The notes under the pieces were generated by a model that worked only from the letters and a program-made list of their open reading frames with translations, had not been told where the DNA came from and made no database searches. Position numbers and translations under genes: made by a program. This document shows positions 38,872 through 50,846 of a stretch of DNA of 64,000 bases, piece after piece. Position 1 is the first letter of the stretch, and the number at the start of each line of letters is the position of its first letter. This DNA is from Branchiostoma floridae. Its lineage: Eukaryota; Chordata; Leptocardii; Amphioxiformes; Branchiostomatidae. The DNA is taken from NCBI RefSeq assembly GCF_000003815.2, contig NC_049982.1:10976175-11040174 (forward strand). Reading direction: 5' to 3'.

Positions 38872-41800
38872 GTAAGGTCAAATATATTGTAAACATTAAA
38901 CGTACTGTATGCTATAGTTGTATAGCTGCATCTGCTGAAGCCGTCTCACATGTGTCATACAATTCTGTCCCTGTGAGACTTAGTGCTCCAGTAGACGAGA
39001 GGGTGAAGAAGGAATTGCACACCCCTCCTTCAACATAAAATGCCATGTGCAGGTCAGGCAAACAGGTAATTCTTGTGTGCCTGCTCATCTGTCGAATCGA
39101 CAGGAGAATACATGTATACAAAAAATGCTATAGTGGTCTCCATTTGATCAAATGTTTGTCTCGAAAATACGTCAACTATTTTAGCCACGGGCTGAACATA
39201 CGGTGATGCATTACCATGGTTCAGTACAAACATGGATATTAGAGTAGCCTAGAATCTATTCAATTCCACGTTTCGTTATCAATTGTGGCTATTGCCAGGC
39301 TTGTTGTTCCCAACTTGTGGGCAATAGGCTCACGTCACAGGAAAATCCGTACATTTGAATAAAGGCATTTCATGCTGTCCCTTCTGTAACGTTTGGCATC
39401 ATCACACTTATTGAGTATCGTTCTGAAGTATCTGGGGTCCAAGTATTTGTTTTTCATAACAACATTTATGAATGTTTAACGCTGAACAGAAGAGCAGAAC
39501 ACATCATTCTGCATTAGAAATGTTGTTATGACGAACATTTTGTTACTTGTATGTATTTGTATTTGGCTGTAAACATGCTTCTGCTGTCTGCTACAATGGC
39601 TGGAAATGTTCAGTAAATGTCTCCATTTGATAGATATAACGAACCTTATATGTACATAATTGTAACTTGATGATCCAGTATCTGGATACTCCCGAAGAAA
39701 GTCATCTGGAAAAGATGATCTGAAAATATGTCTTATGGATGCACTAGACTAGACGTTTGATTCACAGTAGGCTTATTATATTTCAGCCATACATAGTATG
39801 GTGAAATATATTGTATTCGTAATGTTTCTTTCTTTCTTTCTTCTTTCTCCTGTCAAATCTTCAAAGTGATTCATCTCCGCCGTTCCTGGACCGAATGACC
39901 TGAAATTTGGCACAGGGGTAGAATGGGCCAATACCTTGATGCTTTTTTCTCAGTTTTTTCATATCTGCCTCTAAAATGATTTTATTGAGATTTTTTTGGT
40001 CAATTTTAGACCAAAACTGTATATTTTGGCCCCTGTACCCTAATATTACAACCAAATGAGCTGAAATTTCACAGAGATGTGCCTTGATAATGCCCCCATA
40101 TAAATTCGATAGCACTTTTGGTGTACAGTACAACAAAATGCTTATTTTTGCGATTTTTTGACCAATTTTTGACCAAAAAAGGACACTTTTGGCCCCTGTA
40201 CCCTGGTATTACAACCAAATGAGCTGAAATTTGACAGAGATGTGCCTTGATAATGCCCCCATATAAATTCAATAACACTTTTGGTGTACAGTACAACAAA
40301 ATGCTTTTTTTGCGATTTTTTTTACCAATTTTTGACCAAAAAAGGACACTTTTGGCTCCTGTACCTTGGTATTGCAACCGAATGAGCTGAAATTTGACAC
40401 AGATGTGCCTTGATAATACCTTCATATAAATTCAATAACACTTTTGGTGTACAGTGCAACAAAAGGCTTATTTTTTGCGATTTTTGGCCAATTTTTGACC
40501 AAAAAAGGACACTTTTGGCTCCTGTACCCTGGTATTACAATTAAATGACCTGAAATTTGGTATAGATAGGCATTAGATACTTGGTAACAAGATTCAAGTC
40601 AAATTTTTGACATAAACAACTTTAAAATGATTAATTTTGGCACTTTTCTGAGGGGAAATTTGTTTTCTTTTGGCCTCCTGACGTGACCTTCCGTGACCCC
40701 GCACAGAGCCACACCTGTGCGCGTCAGCCGGAGAGTTGATTGAATCAAAGACCTAGCCAATCAGCGAAGAGGAGGCCAAAGGCTAATTAATATTCATAAG
40801 CGGGGCCTCATGATCCCGTATATAGCAGTGTTCCCGCCAGGGGGAGCGAAGCCCGCCTAAGGCTCTCGCATTTTACACTATTCAGAAGGCTTTATATTGT
40901 ATCAGTTCTTAGGGGCATATCTATGATAATCGCAGCAGTCACTTAACTTCTCTTCAGGAGTTTAGCGTAACACTATTTCAGGTCAAACCGTCAAAGGCAA
41001 CTAAAAACAAACTTTAACGTTACTGAGTTCAACAGTACTTATAACTTGTTATCCGAAGTTGAAACGCTAGCGATGGTATTTTCGCTGCGCTGTTAGCTCC
41101 GTGCGACTGTTGTTGACGGTCTTATAACGGTATATTTTGCACCCCTGTACCCTGGTATGAGTAACATTTGGTATAGATAGGCATAAAATAGTTGGTAAAA
41201 TGATCCAAGTAAAATTGTTGGCTTAAAGTACTGTAAAAGGCTTAATTACAGCACTTTTGTTAGGGGAAATTGGTTTTCTTTCGTTCTCCATGCCATGATC
41301 TTTCGGACGTTCACCCCACAGAGCCGACATCTGCACCTGCGTTCAGCCGGCAGGAAGATTTAATTCAATTAATGGTTCAGCCAATCAGCGAAGAGGAAAG
41401 CGAAGGCTAATTAATATTCATAAGCGGGACCACACAATACGTTAACTTGAAGACTCAGGCCGTACAGACTTCTCGCCAGGATTTTTTCAAAGCGTCGGAC
41501 AGGGGTCCGGGGGCCGCCGAATGTCACTGGCGGGGTCCAGGGACAGGGCCACTGTGTGTGTGTGTGTGGGGGGGGGGGGGGGACCCAGGTGGGCGAAGCC
41601 CCCCCGGAAGCTCTTGCATTTTAGACTATTGAGAAGGCTTCTTTTATCAGTTTTTTTAGGGCCATATCTACGATAATCGTAGCAGTCACTTACTTCTCTT
41701 CAGCAGTTTGACTTTAAAATATTTCGGGTCAAAGCTTCAAAGACAACTAAAACCTCATAAACAACAAACTTTACTTATCTCAACAGTATACAAAAATATT

Positions 41801-44800
41801 GTACGGGTTGCCATCCTTAGTTGAAGCGCTTATTTATAGCGCTAGTATCTTCGATGCGCCGTTAGCCGCCGTGCGACTTTTGTTGACGGTCTGATATCCC
41901 TACGTCGCCGCCTCGCTGATATTCCCACGAACATGTTTCAAGAAAAATACCCAGCAAAAAACGCTGTTCTGCGTCAAATTCTATTCTATAAAACATGTGG
42001 GACTCAGTGTTACAGTCTAAATATTTTGTAGAAGCACCGCTGTAGGAAAGAAGGTCCAAGCAATGTAAAACATCACGTAGCATGAAGTTCGCTGTCAACT
42101 GGCACACAGCACATGGCTGTTTGAAACTCTAAGTCTAATCAACAGCCGTGTTTGATTGATAGCCGGCGGTCCTTTGATGAAGTGGCGAAAGGTGCGTTAG
42201 TTAGAAAATCTGCGTTTAGTTTTGATACGTAATTATAAGTTAGATAGTGGCGAGAATGATTATTTTCTCATCAATATTTCTCTTCAGAATTATTTGAACT
42301 TAATTGTACATCTAAACAATTGGCTTACCTGTGCAATGTTTATATGATTAATGATCATGTGTAACGTATGGCTCCTAGTCAATAGATCAGCATTTTCTCT
42401 ATAGTGACCACCTGTCTATAGTGGCCACATTTCCTAGTGCTGTTGTTGTTTGACATAAACTTTGAACATTTAAATTGTAAGTAACTTTAAACTGCCAGAG
42501 TTTCAGCCCAATAAAACACTCTCAGCGCCAGCCTCGAGGGTATGAACAGACTGACCAGACAGACGAAAATAAATCCTCGAACAAGGTTCAATCGTATCTT
42601 CCGGGTCTGGCAGGAAGTTGTTAAACTAAAATAATAATAGGCTCGATGGCTGATTGCATACAAAGTAAAACAGTTTAACAGTTTTACAGCTTGAAGAAAA
42701 CAAACGCTCCTACAGTACCTGCACCTGCTTGATAATTATTAAATCGTATGCCCTACTTGAATAAAAAAAGTTCACTGCAATAATGAATGTACCCACATCA
42801 CAAGGAGCTTATACTTTTTTAAACTTACACCTAGTTATCGTACTGAAAATTGTTAATGACATTACATGAAGTCATTCAACAATTTTCAGTCATGATGAAA
42901 ATTTTCCGAATGGAAGGTGTGATTATTGTCATTTTCTGAAAAATAGAAGCAAGCTCTGTTTTTACCTGGAATCAATTCACAATACCAGTCCACTTTGGGG
43001 GATAATGTACTGTTAAGAGGATGTTCCATTTTTGCGCAGGGGTGATTTGGAACAGTCCAATGTTGCGTGGGAAGGGGTATGGCTGAAATATGCTGTATTT
43101 GCTCTTAAGCAAATGTCGGCCTTTCTAGTTATGGGTATGAAATTACCGCATGTCCTTGGACCCCAGACTGTCAGGTGGATAATGGTAGATTCTACGGAGG
43201 GACGACTGCTGTGACCAGTACAGGCAGGACGTGTCAGCGCTGGGACAGTCAGACACCTCACCAGCACACATGGACCCATGCGAACCATCCCACCTCCCGG
43301 CTGGAAGAGAATTACTGCCGGAATCCGGACCCGACTAACAGAGTTCAACCATGGTGCCTCACCACGGATCCTGGTCCAGTTCGGGAGAAGTGTGAAGTGC
43401 CCCCATGTGGTAAGCTTTGATTGTGTGAACTTGAAATGACAACTAATATTGATGCAGATGGTGGGAAGGCAAATTGGACTGTAGAGTAGAGCTTTGTGTG
43501 TAGTTAATAAGCTGTTTGTGAGAATACTTCCATTCGACTCATGTTTAATGCTCTGAAGTTACATTTTTCCTTGACGTCTGTTTGTAAACATAGTGTATGG
43601 TTGAGCTATGCCATATGGACATTGGATTCTAATTTGTATTTTTGGAGCTTGAACAATCATCTAAAGATACCTTAAATAGTATAACTCAAAGGCTTGGTTT
43701 CAACACAAGTCAGTACGCCGAAGAATCGCCAAGTGTCCATTGGGCCAGGTGTTCTTGGTATGATTGATTGGTCATCTACAACCAAGTAGTCGGTTGGATT
43801 AAACTCTTGGGACATCTTTAAGTTAGTTAAAGGTGAACATAATCATGCATGCATGGATGATGTAAATGTGTAACCATCTACATAAAAAACATAAAATCTC
43901 TAGATTTTCGTGGAGGTACCAGGTCTAGTTTATAGTGATTTTGCAAACCTATTGCTGAATAGTCTGTACCAGCAAGACAACAGACGACGGGTACTGGTAC
44001 CGCTGGGATTCGCTGCTCATCACATCCCCATACCTCTTCCTGGTACAAGCGGGGTCTGACGTCCACATAGGGCTGGCAAGTAGCAATGGGGATCTGGATG
44101 CGACTTATGAGTTTGTCATCGGAGGTTGGGGGAACTTAAGGAGTGCAATTCGACGCGTTCCCCAAGGCGCAAACATGATAAGTCATACCACTGTAGGTGG
44201 GTGGCATTTTAAGGTTCTGTGTGCTTTTATTTCATTGGATACAAAGAACGAAATATGCAACAAAATTGCATGATGGTTGGTGTGAACTGTTAAGAATTAA
44301 TACATCCTACTCTAGCACCAGTTTGACTGGATCTAGTAAAGTACTATGTAATAAAGTACTTGTACATGTAAGTAAGTATGAATGTTGGAGTGAGAGAGCG
44401 GGTTTCAGACATCTCTTTATTTTGACTGGAAGATATATATATATAACTGTGTGTGTGTGTGTGTATGAATTTATTCTGAGAGAGAGAGAGGAGACAGAGA
44501 GAGAGACAGAGAGGGAGACTGACAGACAGAGAAGAGCAGAGACAGAATCTAAGTATGGCGACATGTGCATTATCAAATCGTGAAGAAATAGTGCATTCAT
44601 TTTTCCGCCCTCACCAAGACATCCTGTCTCCAACTGAATATCGTGCCTTTTGGCTCATCTGGTCTCCCGATGGAAGAATTGCCGTCCAGCGATTCGGTGA
44701 TGACCTACCCTTTCTAGAGTGGACTGACCCCGATCCTCGGCCAGTGAGCTACATCGGCTACTCAACCGGGTTCGGACACACTGGACTCTGGCAGCTTTGT

Positions 44801-47800
44801 GAAGGTATCTCTCTGTACATGTCTCTCTACCTCCCTCCGTCCGTCTGCCTGTATACCTGTCACTCTCTTTGCTCTCTCTTTCTCCTTTTCTCTAAGAGAA
44901 ACAGAATTCTATCCATCTCTTCTTCCTCTACTTTTATCTCCCTTTCTCCGTTGAGAAGTGGAGGCAGAAGAAAGCATGTACAATTTGGATAGTATTACAT
45001 GTTATATATCACGTATCACCAACAAGAGTTTTTTTGTACGAGTATCATGCCTCCTACGTATGGCCAAATGACATGACTACAAAGGATAGTACAAGACAAA
45101 CACATAACTCATAAGATATTTATGCTCTCCACTTGAGCAAGCTAAAACTCTGAAAACGCTCCACTCCCTTATGAACATATTTCAGCTAATGGACAATGGG
45201 GTGCGTGGGGAGGTTGGACCGCCTGCTCGGTACCGTGCGGTTTCGGCCTACAAACGCGCCGGCGTGTGTGCGACAATCCTATCCCAGTACCTCCTCTGGG
45301 TAAGGCATGCGAGGGGCAGACAGAGGGTTCTACTCTGTGTTATGTATCGGCAGTCTGCTCAGGTACGTGAGAATTTATTGAACATTATTTGTTATACATG
45401 CAAACCGTTATATTAGGAATGTTCTTGGTATTGTCAAATATGTTTTTATTTAATACAGCCCACTGCGGTATCATTTACTGTTGTATACATTGTGCATTGT
45501 ATAAAAATCGTGCTAATTACAAAACTTCTCCTGACATCTAAAATTTAGTTGTTCAGTTTGTCTGAAAATATGTTCATTACGATGATAACTAATCCTTTGT
45601 ATGTCTGCTTTCAAATATAGCTGACGATTTAGGATCTGAGGTAAACCCTGAAAGGATTACCCTGGGTAGTCTTCATGAAATCAGACCCATCTTGTCAAGA
45701 TCATAGCCAACACTAGTGTTCTCAATCACTGTTCATTTTTAGATGAATGCCCCTCACACTTTTGTCCTCTTCTCGCTATAAGCCTTCGGACATGAACTAG
45801 CAACATTAACTTGGACCTGACTTATGTCGTCAGTGCGCATGTCAATCTTCCTCTGCTACCGAACCACCATGGCCACTCAGAAGCTTCTGTTCGACTACAT
45901 GACAACTTTTATCACATGCTTTATAATTTCGAAAGAGAAAAATGCACATCATAATTGCTGTATCGTCAATCAAGGTCATCTTCTTCACCGGTAGCTGAAA
46001 ATTGCTCATACGAATACACTGTTTATGTGACATGTACTTCTGTCAAAGAAACACAACACTTTATCTTACAAAAATGTAATGTATTTTCTTTGAATGTAAA
46101 ATCTTTTCAAGAGTTTATTTGATCCCGGGGAGACCAATGTGAGCTGGCCCGACTGGCAGGCCAAGTGGAAGTCTGGCAAGTTTGTACCTCCCGATTATGA
46201 CTCGACTCAAGCGCCGAAACAGATAGGTCTGTACTATTGCATATTCACTGTTATATGTTATCATGTTTGTTAAGCTTGGCTTTATATATTACTAAGCTAT
46301 GCCATGGTATCAAACAAATCTTTACTCGTTAAGATTTACACGAGTACGAGAATTTGACATACCATAAAAAGATCTACGTACTTCCGCGTTCGCATCTACA
46401 GTCATAAACAACAAGATCGTGCATTGTGCGTGTATTGTTATAAGAGTCATTCGTACAATTAGATATCCATTTTAACTGGAATGGGTATACTAAAACTTGT
46501 ATCTGTCCTTCCATGTAGTTTGATACAAAACCTTGATTATTATCAGTATGCTAAGTTCCGCTAACAGCAGTTGGTATAACATAACTTCTCGACATTTTTT
46601 CACGCCTAGGAGGGATGGACGTTGCTTCTACTGTCTACATCCTTCACATCGGTACTCTGTCAGAAAAGCACGCGGTAAGAATCTGCTTCATACATGTTAA
46701 CAGATGTGATGATCCACTGTTATTATCTCTGTTTATGCAAAAATAAGCTGAAAGGTAACAATGATATATATATACGACTTCAGATTACTGTTCGATTAAC
46801 CAAATGAATTCAAAAATTACCAGCCGTTTCCCAGATTATTGATTAAAATTTTTGTCTCAGAACATTTCCGTCAGGCTCCAGTACACCTTGACCTGGGGCG
46901 AAAGCCGCCTTTACGGCATCGCGCCGTCGTGGGTTCCCGTGCCGCCGTCCTTGGTCTGGTCCCCGCCGCTCGCCTTCGGACAGTCCGTCCGCCGGGCCAC
47001 CGCGGAGGAAGAGGCGGACACCTCGATGTGGCTGGACCCACGCGGACTTGTCGTCTACAAGATGACGTATTGTTTATATACGATTACATTAAAGCGTGCA
47101 TGGTATGATTGAAGTAAAAAAGTGAATAGGAAAAGCTCTTAAAGCATTCTTGCACAAGCTACAGCAATCGTTGTGAAATCTCAAGAAGAATTAGCATGGT
47201 TTGCTAAACGATTACGGACATGTATGTACATTTGACATGCACGTGGCATGCACGTGGTAAATGTTCTATATTGTTCAAACATTTACTGCTTCAGAGGTAG
47301 AAGGCACACAGTGAAGCACATTTTACATCGGGTAATCTAAACGCTACTAATAGATAGTTGTACATGTAGAAGCTTTGTGACCAATAATCTCTCTTTTCTC
47401 CACACTCACGGACAGACGTTTGCTAACGCTCAGCTGTGTGGCGAAACTGGAGAGATATCCACTAGACACACAAGAATGCCAGGTGGTGCTACATGCATGT
47501 AAGTTCATCACTGATTTGCTCACATTCTCTGTCAAATTTCTGAATCAGCAGATAATCCATTGAACTGATAATCGCTTTCAATACAATCTATTCTTTTCCA
47601 CACTGAACTTTTAAATCATGTGAAGCTACGTTATAGCCTAGAAAACTTTCTATTTCCAGACAACGGAATACGGCTCCGACTGCAGCCGTCTGAGACTGGC
47701 CAGAATGCGCCTATCAAGGTTGACGCCAGGGGGATCGTGTCACAGTTTGTGCTGGTGGGGGCTGAGCAGAAGGCAGGCTTCAAATCTTTCCGTGAGAATG

Positions 47801-47886
47801 TCTCGGGTCAGTTTACTCCAATATATGAGAGAGAGGTTTGCTTGTTGAAAGGTAGAAAGAAATGAAAAGTCCCCATGTACCTGTAA

Positions 47887-47938
<52 letters not shown>

Positions 47939-49689
47939 TTTAATGATTATTTCACGCGTGCTTTCATCCATGTTCTCCAGATTGCCACTTTTTCCAGCAG
48001 ACCTGTGACTACCGCAAAGAAGCTTGTATGACGTCACTATCAGACACATGTGAAGGGATTGTGTGTGAAAATTGCGATCTTGTCATGGGTGACTGTCAAC
48101 ATCAACTTCAGTCCTGTGCTTACGACACAAACGGTACTGGTTTGACAATATTTCATCAGCACATAGCTCTTATGTCAACAGTCGTTAGATATAAAATTGT
48201 TTGTGTTCAATATTGCTAGCAGCTACTAGTTGTTCAGTAGCGTTGTCTACATTCGATCGGTGGTTTTCAAATTTGTCAGCTTGACTCTGCAACCATAGAC
48301 TAGACTACAGAATATGGATTGAGAGTGCTGCTCGTGATTGTTTTTGTCTTCAGACACCAGTGCGTACACGTCGCTGGAGGTGAACATCCGACTCCGAAGA
48401 GTCCTCTGGAGGCACATCCTCACGGACTACCTCCCGTCTACTGTCATCGTGCTGGCAGCGTTCTTACAAACATGGCTACCCCTGACACTGGCAACAGTTT
48501 CCGCCAGGGTTGTTCTGGGTACAACTTCAGTCCTGTCAATGATCCTTCAGGCGGGGAAAACTGAGCAGATGCCGTGGGTAGGTTGAACTGTACAGGCCTT
48601 GCTAAACTTTCCCTTCCCGATAGTCCTGTCCGGCACCAATTAAAAATTTAATTGATGGATTGCAGCCTGAAAGGTTTCTAACAAGAAACTTTTAAACCAA
48701 TGACAAAAGGCAAAGACGTACCACAGTAACAAATCCGATGCGAGAAGGCATTTGCTCATAGATGTAAGAATAATGTAAGGCACGCTCTTTTAAAAAACAT
48801 ACTTGATCAATCTCCATTCTGACACCACAGGTCAACAAGCCCAGAGCCATAGACATCTGGATGCTGGGGTGTTTATCCCTTGTGATCGCTGCGCTCGTAG
48901 AGACGGCTGTAGCTTACTACATCTCAACTTACATACAGGAAAAGGTATATATCTTATACATAGATCACGGTCGGCATACCTTAGCACCTCTTATTACTTA
49001 GGCTTAGGGGCTCCCGTAGACACGATACAGACACTGGGCATGGAGATAACTGATGGAGAAACAATATAATTAACGTTACCTACATAGAACAGACGACAGA
49101 AGTTTGCATTAGAATAAATGCTGTGCATTCTTGTAACCATAAGAAAATAATTGATATGATGCTTTTGAAAAATCTATCGTTACAGGAAGAGAAAGAGATC
49201 CGGAAGGAGGAACAGAAGAGGAGAAGGAACCCATCTATCCTGATACCCCGCCCAGGACTGAAAGCTCCCGGGGAAAACCTGAACGACAGAATGAGATTCC
49301 AAAGCTCCCAATATAGTACAACCAACCAACCTGTAGCCATTCCTCGAGCGCGCCTGCGCACCCCTGGTCCATGCAGATGGCACGAACTACCAACTAAAGA
49401 ATGGGTCGTTGTACTTAAACAAGACAGGTTCAAATCTCAAATTAACATGCCTAAAGCTGAACCTCATCAAAGTTGTAACGACAGTGCAGTAGTGACCTAT
49501 ATTCCACGTGCCCCGTTAGGAACAACTCAATACAGAAATGTACCTGCTTTCAACGCCAGGTCCTTTCGGCCGAGTGCAGCAAAAAGGGCAGAGATTGTAG
49601 CATTAAAAATAGACAAGGCCGCAAGAGCACTACTTGTGTTCGCATTGTTGTTGTTCAATGTTGTTTATTGGTATGTATTCCGTTATTAG
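38805..49689 (+). CDS. Unit 4: chimeric Cys-loop channel (kringle-FAMeT-TSP1-pLGIC)
   Basis: Exons: 38805-38871, 43110-43409, 43963-44196, 44619-44804, 45186-45362, 45621-45640, 46112-46226, 46610-46674, 46861-47066, 47416-47498, 47660-47806, 47981-48133, 48354-48577, 48831-48944 and 49186-49689. With the kringle acceptor at 43108-43109 the exons total 2595 nt, an open 864-residue protein. The order is signal peptide, kringle, FAMeT, TSP1, ligand-binding domain with 8-Cys insert, M1-M4. The first intron (4.2 kb) is mostly a Helitron-like element whose 3' end abuts the kringle exon, and a TRIM-like LTR array ends 264 bp upstream of the ATG. Both could affect expression or splicing. Kringles bind protein lysines in known cases, but the partner here is unknown. 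Confidence 0.9.
39776..43128 (+). mobile_element. Helitron-like non-autonomous element, copy 2 (unit 4 intron 1)
   Basis: Same element as 26741-30065. The 3' hairpin is at 43097-43114 and CTAG at 43125-43128, followed by host T. It sits directly against the kringle exon. A ctttctttcttctt run near the left end and a GT/G run at 41553-41582 are specific to this copy. Confidence 0.86.
40033..40530. repeat. 163-bp tandem repeat inside Helitron copy 2
   Basis: The ctgtaccc anchor recurs at 40033, 40196, 40359 and 40522, giving a 163-bp period. Confidence 0.93.
43110..43409 (+). CDS. Unit 4 exon: kringle module (acceptor uncertain)
   Basis: DCQVDNGRFYGG, TCQRWDSQTPHQHTW, NYCRNPDP, PWCLTTDP and KCEVPPC give the six kringle cysteines and the canonical WDSQ.PH.H.W core. 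The 3' end is phase 1. Two acceptors are possible. AG at 43108-43109 inside the Helitron 3' hairpin gives a 300-nt exon in frame with exon 1. CTAG at 43125-43128, the Helitron terminus, would shift the frame. An extra cysteine (TACPW) precedes the kringle. Confidence 0.85.
43963..44196 (+). CDS. Unit 4 exon: FAMeT domain, first half
   Basis: A 234-nt phase 1-1 exon with DDGYWYRWDSL, DVHIGLASSNGD, YEFVIGGWGNLRSAIRR. This is the clearest match to the Methyltransf_FA module in the window. Confidence 0.9.
44449..44541. repeat. (GT)n followed by (GA)n/(CAGA)n microsatellite
   Basis: GT run at 44449-44465, then a GA-rich run with gagagaca units, in the intron splitting the unit 4 FAMeT domain. Confidence 0.93.
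44619..44804 (+). CDS. Unit 4 exon: FAMeT domain, second half
   Basis: A 186-nt phase 1-1 exon with EYRAFWLIWSPDGRIAV, PFLEWTDPDP and SYIGYSTGFG, ending LCEG. The preceding intron holds GT and GA microsatellites. Confidence 0.88.
45186..45362 (+). CDS. Unit 4 exon: thrombospondin type 1 repeat
   Basis: A 177-nt phase 1-1 exon with NGQWGAWGGWTACSVPCGFG, RRRVCDNP, CEGQTEG and VCS. Confidence 0.92.
45621..45640 (+). CDS. Unit 4 exon: 20-nt linker micro-exon
   Basis: Encodes DDLGSE after a shared codon, between caaatatag and gtaaac. Confidence 0.78.
46112..46226 (+). CDS. Unit 4 exon: channel LBD, N-terminal segment
   Basis: A 115-nt exon encoding SLFDPGETNVSWPDW and FVPPDYDSTQAP. Confidence 0.87.
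46610..46674 (+). CDS. Unit 4 exon: channel LBD beta1-beta2
   Basis: A 65-nt exon encoding MDVASTVYILHIGTLSEKHA. Confidence 0.88.
46861..47066 (+). CDS. Unit 4 exon: channel LBD with WGESRL and loop A
   Basis: A 206-nt exon with WGESRLYG, a WxDxRL variant with Asp replaced by Glu, plus VWSPPLAFGQSVRR and MWLDPRGLV. Confidence 0.92.
47416..47498 (+). CDS. Unit 4 exon: Cys-loop
   Basis: An 83-nt exon with CVAKLERYPLDTQEC, the canonical Cys-loop. Confidence 0.95.
47660..47806 (+). CDS. Unit 4 exon: channel LBD beta8-beta9
   Basis: A 147-nt phase 1-1 exon with NGIRLRLQPSETGQNAP and QFVLVGAEQKAGFKSF. Near-identical to 31230-31376. Confidence 0.85.
47890..47937. repeat. (GT)n microsatellite
   Basis: About 24 GT units, 43 bp upstream of the unit 4 eight-cysteine exon. 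Confidence 0.96.
47981..48133 (+). CDS. Unit 4 exon: eight-cysteine loop-C insertion
   Basis: A 153-nt phase 1-1 exon with CHFFQQTC, CDYRKEAC, CMTSLSDTC, CENC and CQHQLQSC in the conserved spacing. A long GT microsatellite lies just upstream. Confidence 0.85.
48354..48577 (+). CDS. Unit 4 exon: beta10, M1 and M2
   Basis: A 224-nt exon with SLEVNIRLRRVLW, M1 (ILTDYLPSTVIVLAAFL) and M2 (SARVVLGTTSVLSMILQ). It differs from unit 3 at only a handful of bases. Confidence 0.94.
48831..48944 (+). CDS. Unit 4 exon: M3
   Basis: A 114-nt phase 0-0 exon encoding RAIDIWMLGCLSLVIAALVE. Confidence 0.94.
49186..49689 (+). CDS. Unit 4 last exon: M3-M4 loop and M4
   Basis: A 504-nt exon to TAG with RRRNPSILIPRPGLKAPG, AIPRARLRTP, RWHELPTKEWVVVLK, FNARSFRPSAAKRAE and M4 (ALLVFALLLFNVVYW). 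Confidence 0.92.
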   Translation, partial: EEKEIRKEEQKRRRNPSILIPRPGLKAPGENLNDRMRFQSSQYSTTNQPVAIPRARLRTPGPCRWHELPTKEWVVVLKQDRFKSQINMPKAEPHQSCNDSAVVTYIPRAPLGTTQYRNVPAFNARSFRPSAAKRAEIVALKIDKAARALLVFALLLFNVVYWYVFRY

Positions 49690-50333
49690 AAAGTATTCAG
49701 CGAAACAAAGTAACATAAAAAGCACTTTATTTTCAAAGAAAACATTTTCTATCGATAAGGCGAACTACTATAGTTTGTATTTCATCATACGTATTGATAC
49801 AAATTAAGCAACTCTTTATGTCAAGCACGTGCCATGTGCGATGCCTATTGCTTCAGGTAAACATCTTCTTGTGTGCACAACCAAACAGTTACTTTCCAAG
49901 TAAATATCATACTTAAGGAAAGTAATGAAACATCATTGTTGATATAGCAGTTATTATGCTTCAGGAAGCCGTCATATTATACATTGTATTCAAATACTTG
50001 AATGTACATATATATTGACAAGATTATGCAACGCTAGCTGGTCATACAATATTGTTTTTGGATGATTAAATGTAACCAATTATTTATACAGTTCACCACA
50101 CACAGTCTTTGAACGAAAGCTGCTTCATCTTATACATGTTAACAGGATGTAAATACATCAAATATTTCCAATATCAATATACCTGAATATCCAACATAAA
50201 AGCTAAATTCATAGAAATCTTCTTGGGGTATCTTTGACATCAAATCCTGAGTGTCGAGTCTTCATTCTCTTTTTTTGTCATGTGTGATCCAGGCAAAGAA
50301 GAAATGCCGTAATTCAATAAAACAAATTGGTAT
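49690..50333. other. Convergent intergenic region between units 4 and 5
   Basis: AT-rich, with no exon seen. On the - strand an AATAAA (tttatt at 49726-49731) could serve unit 5, which would make the two 3' UTRs overlap. Confidence 0.5.
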
Positions 50334-50846
50334 TCAATACCGGTAAGCATTCCAATACGCGATATTGAAGACCAAAAAAATTGCTGGAAAAATCACCTTT
50401 GCGTACCAGTCAATTCTCATTGTCAGACGGTCCGCCCTTTCAGTGGCGCTGGGTTTAAATGCTCTGGGATCAAAGGCGGGAAAGTCTTTGTAATCACGGC
50501 TCGAAACAAAAGACTTTGGGTAGTACGAAACTACGGAATTTCCGTCATCGTTACTTTGCTGTTGACTTTTTCCATCGAAATCGGATTTCCCTCTATTGGT
50601 GTTGACTTTCTTTTTAAGAACGATAACCCATTCCCTGTCCGGGAGTTGGTGCCAACAAACAGAAGAAGGGACGTGTAGCCGCGCCCTGGGGATGAACAGC
50701 CGCGTGCCTGCTGTTCCAGCGCTATTCAGGTGAAGCCCATGCTGTCCACTTGCCGATGCCGCTGTGTCCCTCAGTCCTGGTCGCGGAATACGGATAGGAG
50801 GGTTCAGCTCTTTGTCTCTCTGTTCCAAGCGTTTTTTCATCTGCTC
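50334..50846 (-). CDS. Unit 5 last exon: M3-M4 loop and M4
   Basis: A 513-nt exon to TGA with NPPIRIPRPGLRD, FIPRARLHVP, WHQLPDREWVIVLK, FDPRAFKPSATERADR and M4 (VIFPAIFLVFNIAYW). Confidence 0.92.
   Translation of the reverse strand, partial: EQMKKRLEQRDKELNPPIRIPRPGLRDTAASASGQHGLHLNSAGTAGTRLFIPRARLHVPSSVCWHQLPDREWVIVLKKKVNTNRGKSDFDGKSQQQSNDDGNSVVSYYPKSFVSSRDYKDFPAFDPRAFKPSATERADRLTMRIDWYAKVIFPAIFLVFNIAYWNAYRY

Noticed and set aside
43032-43214. Open frame reading across the Helitron end into the kringle exon
   Set aside because: It is a different frame from the kringle; the kringle cysteines and WDSQ core appear only in the other frame.
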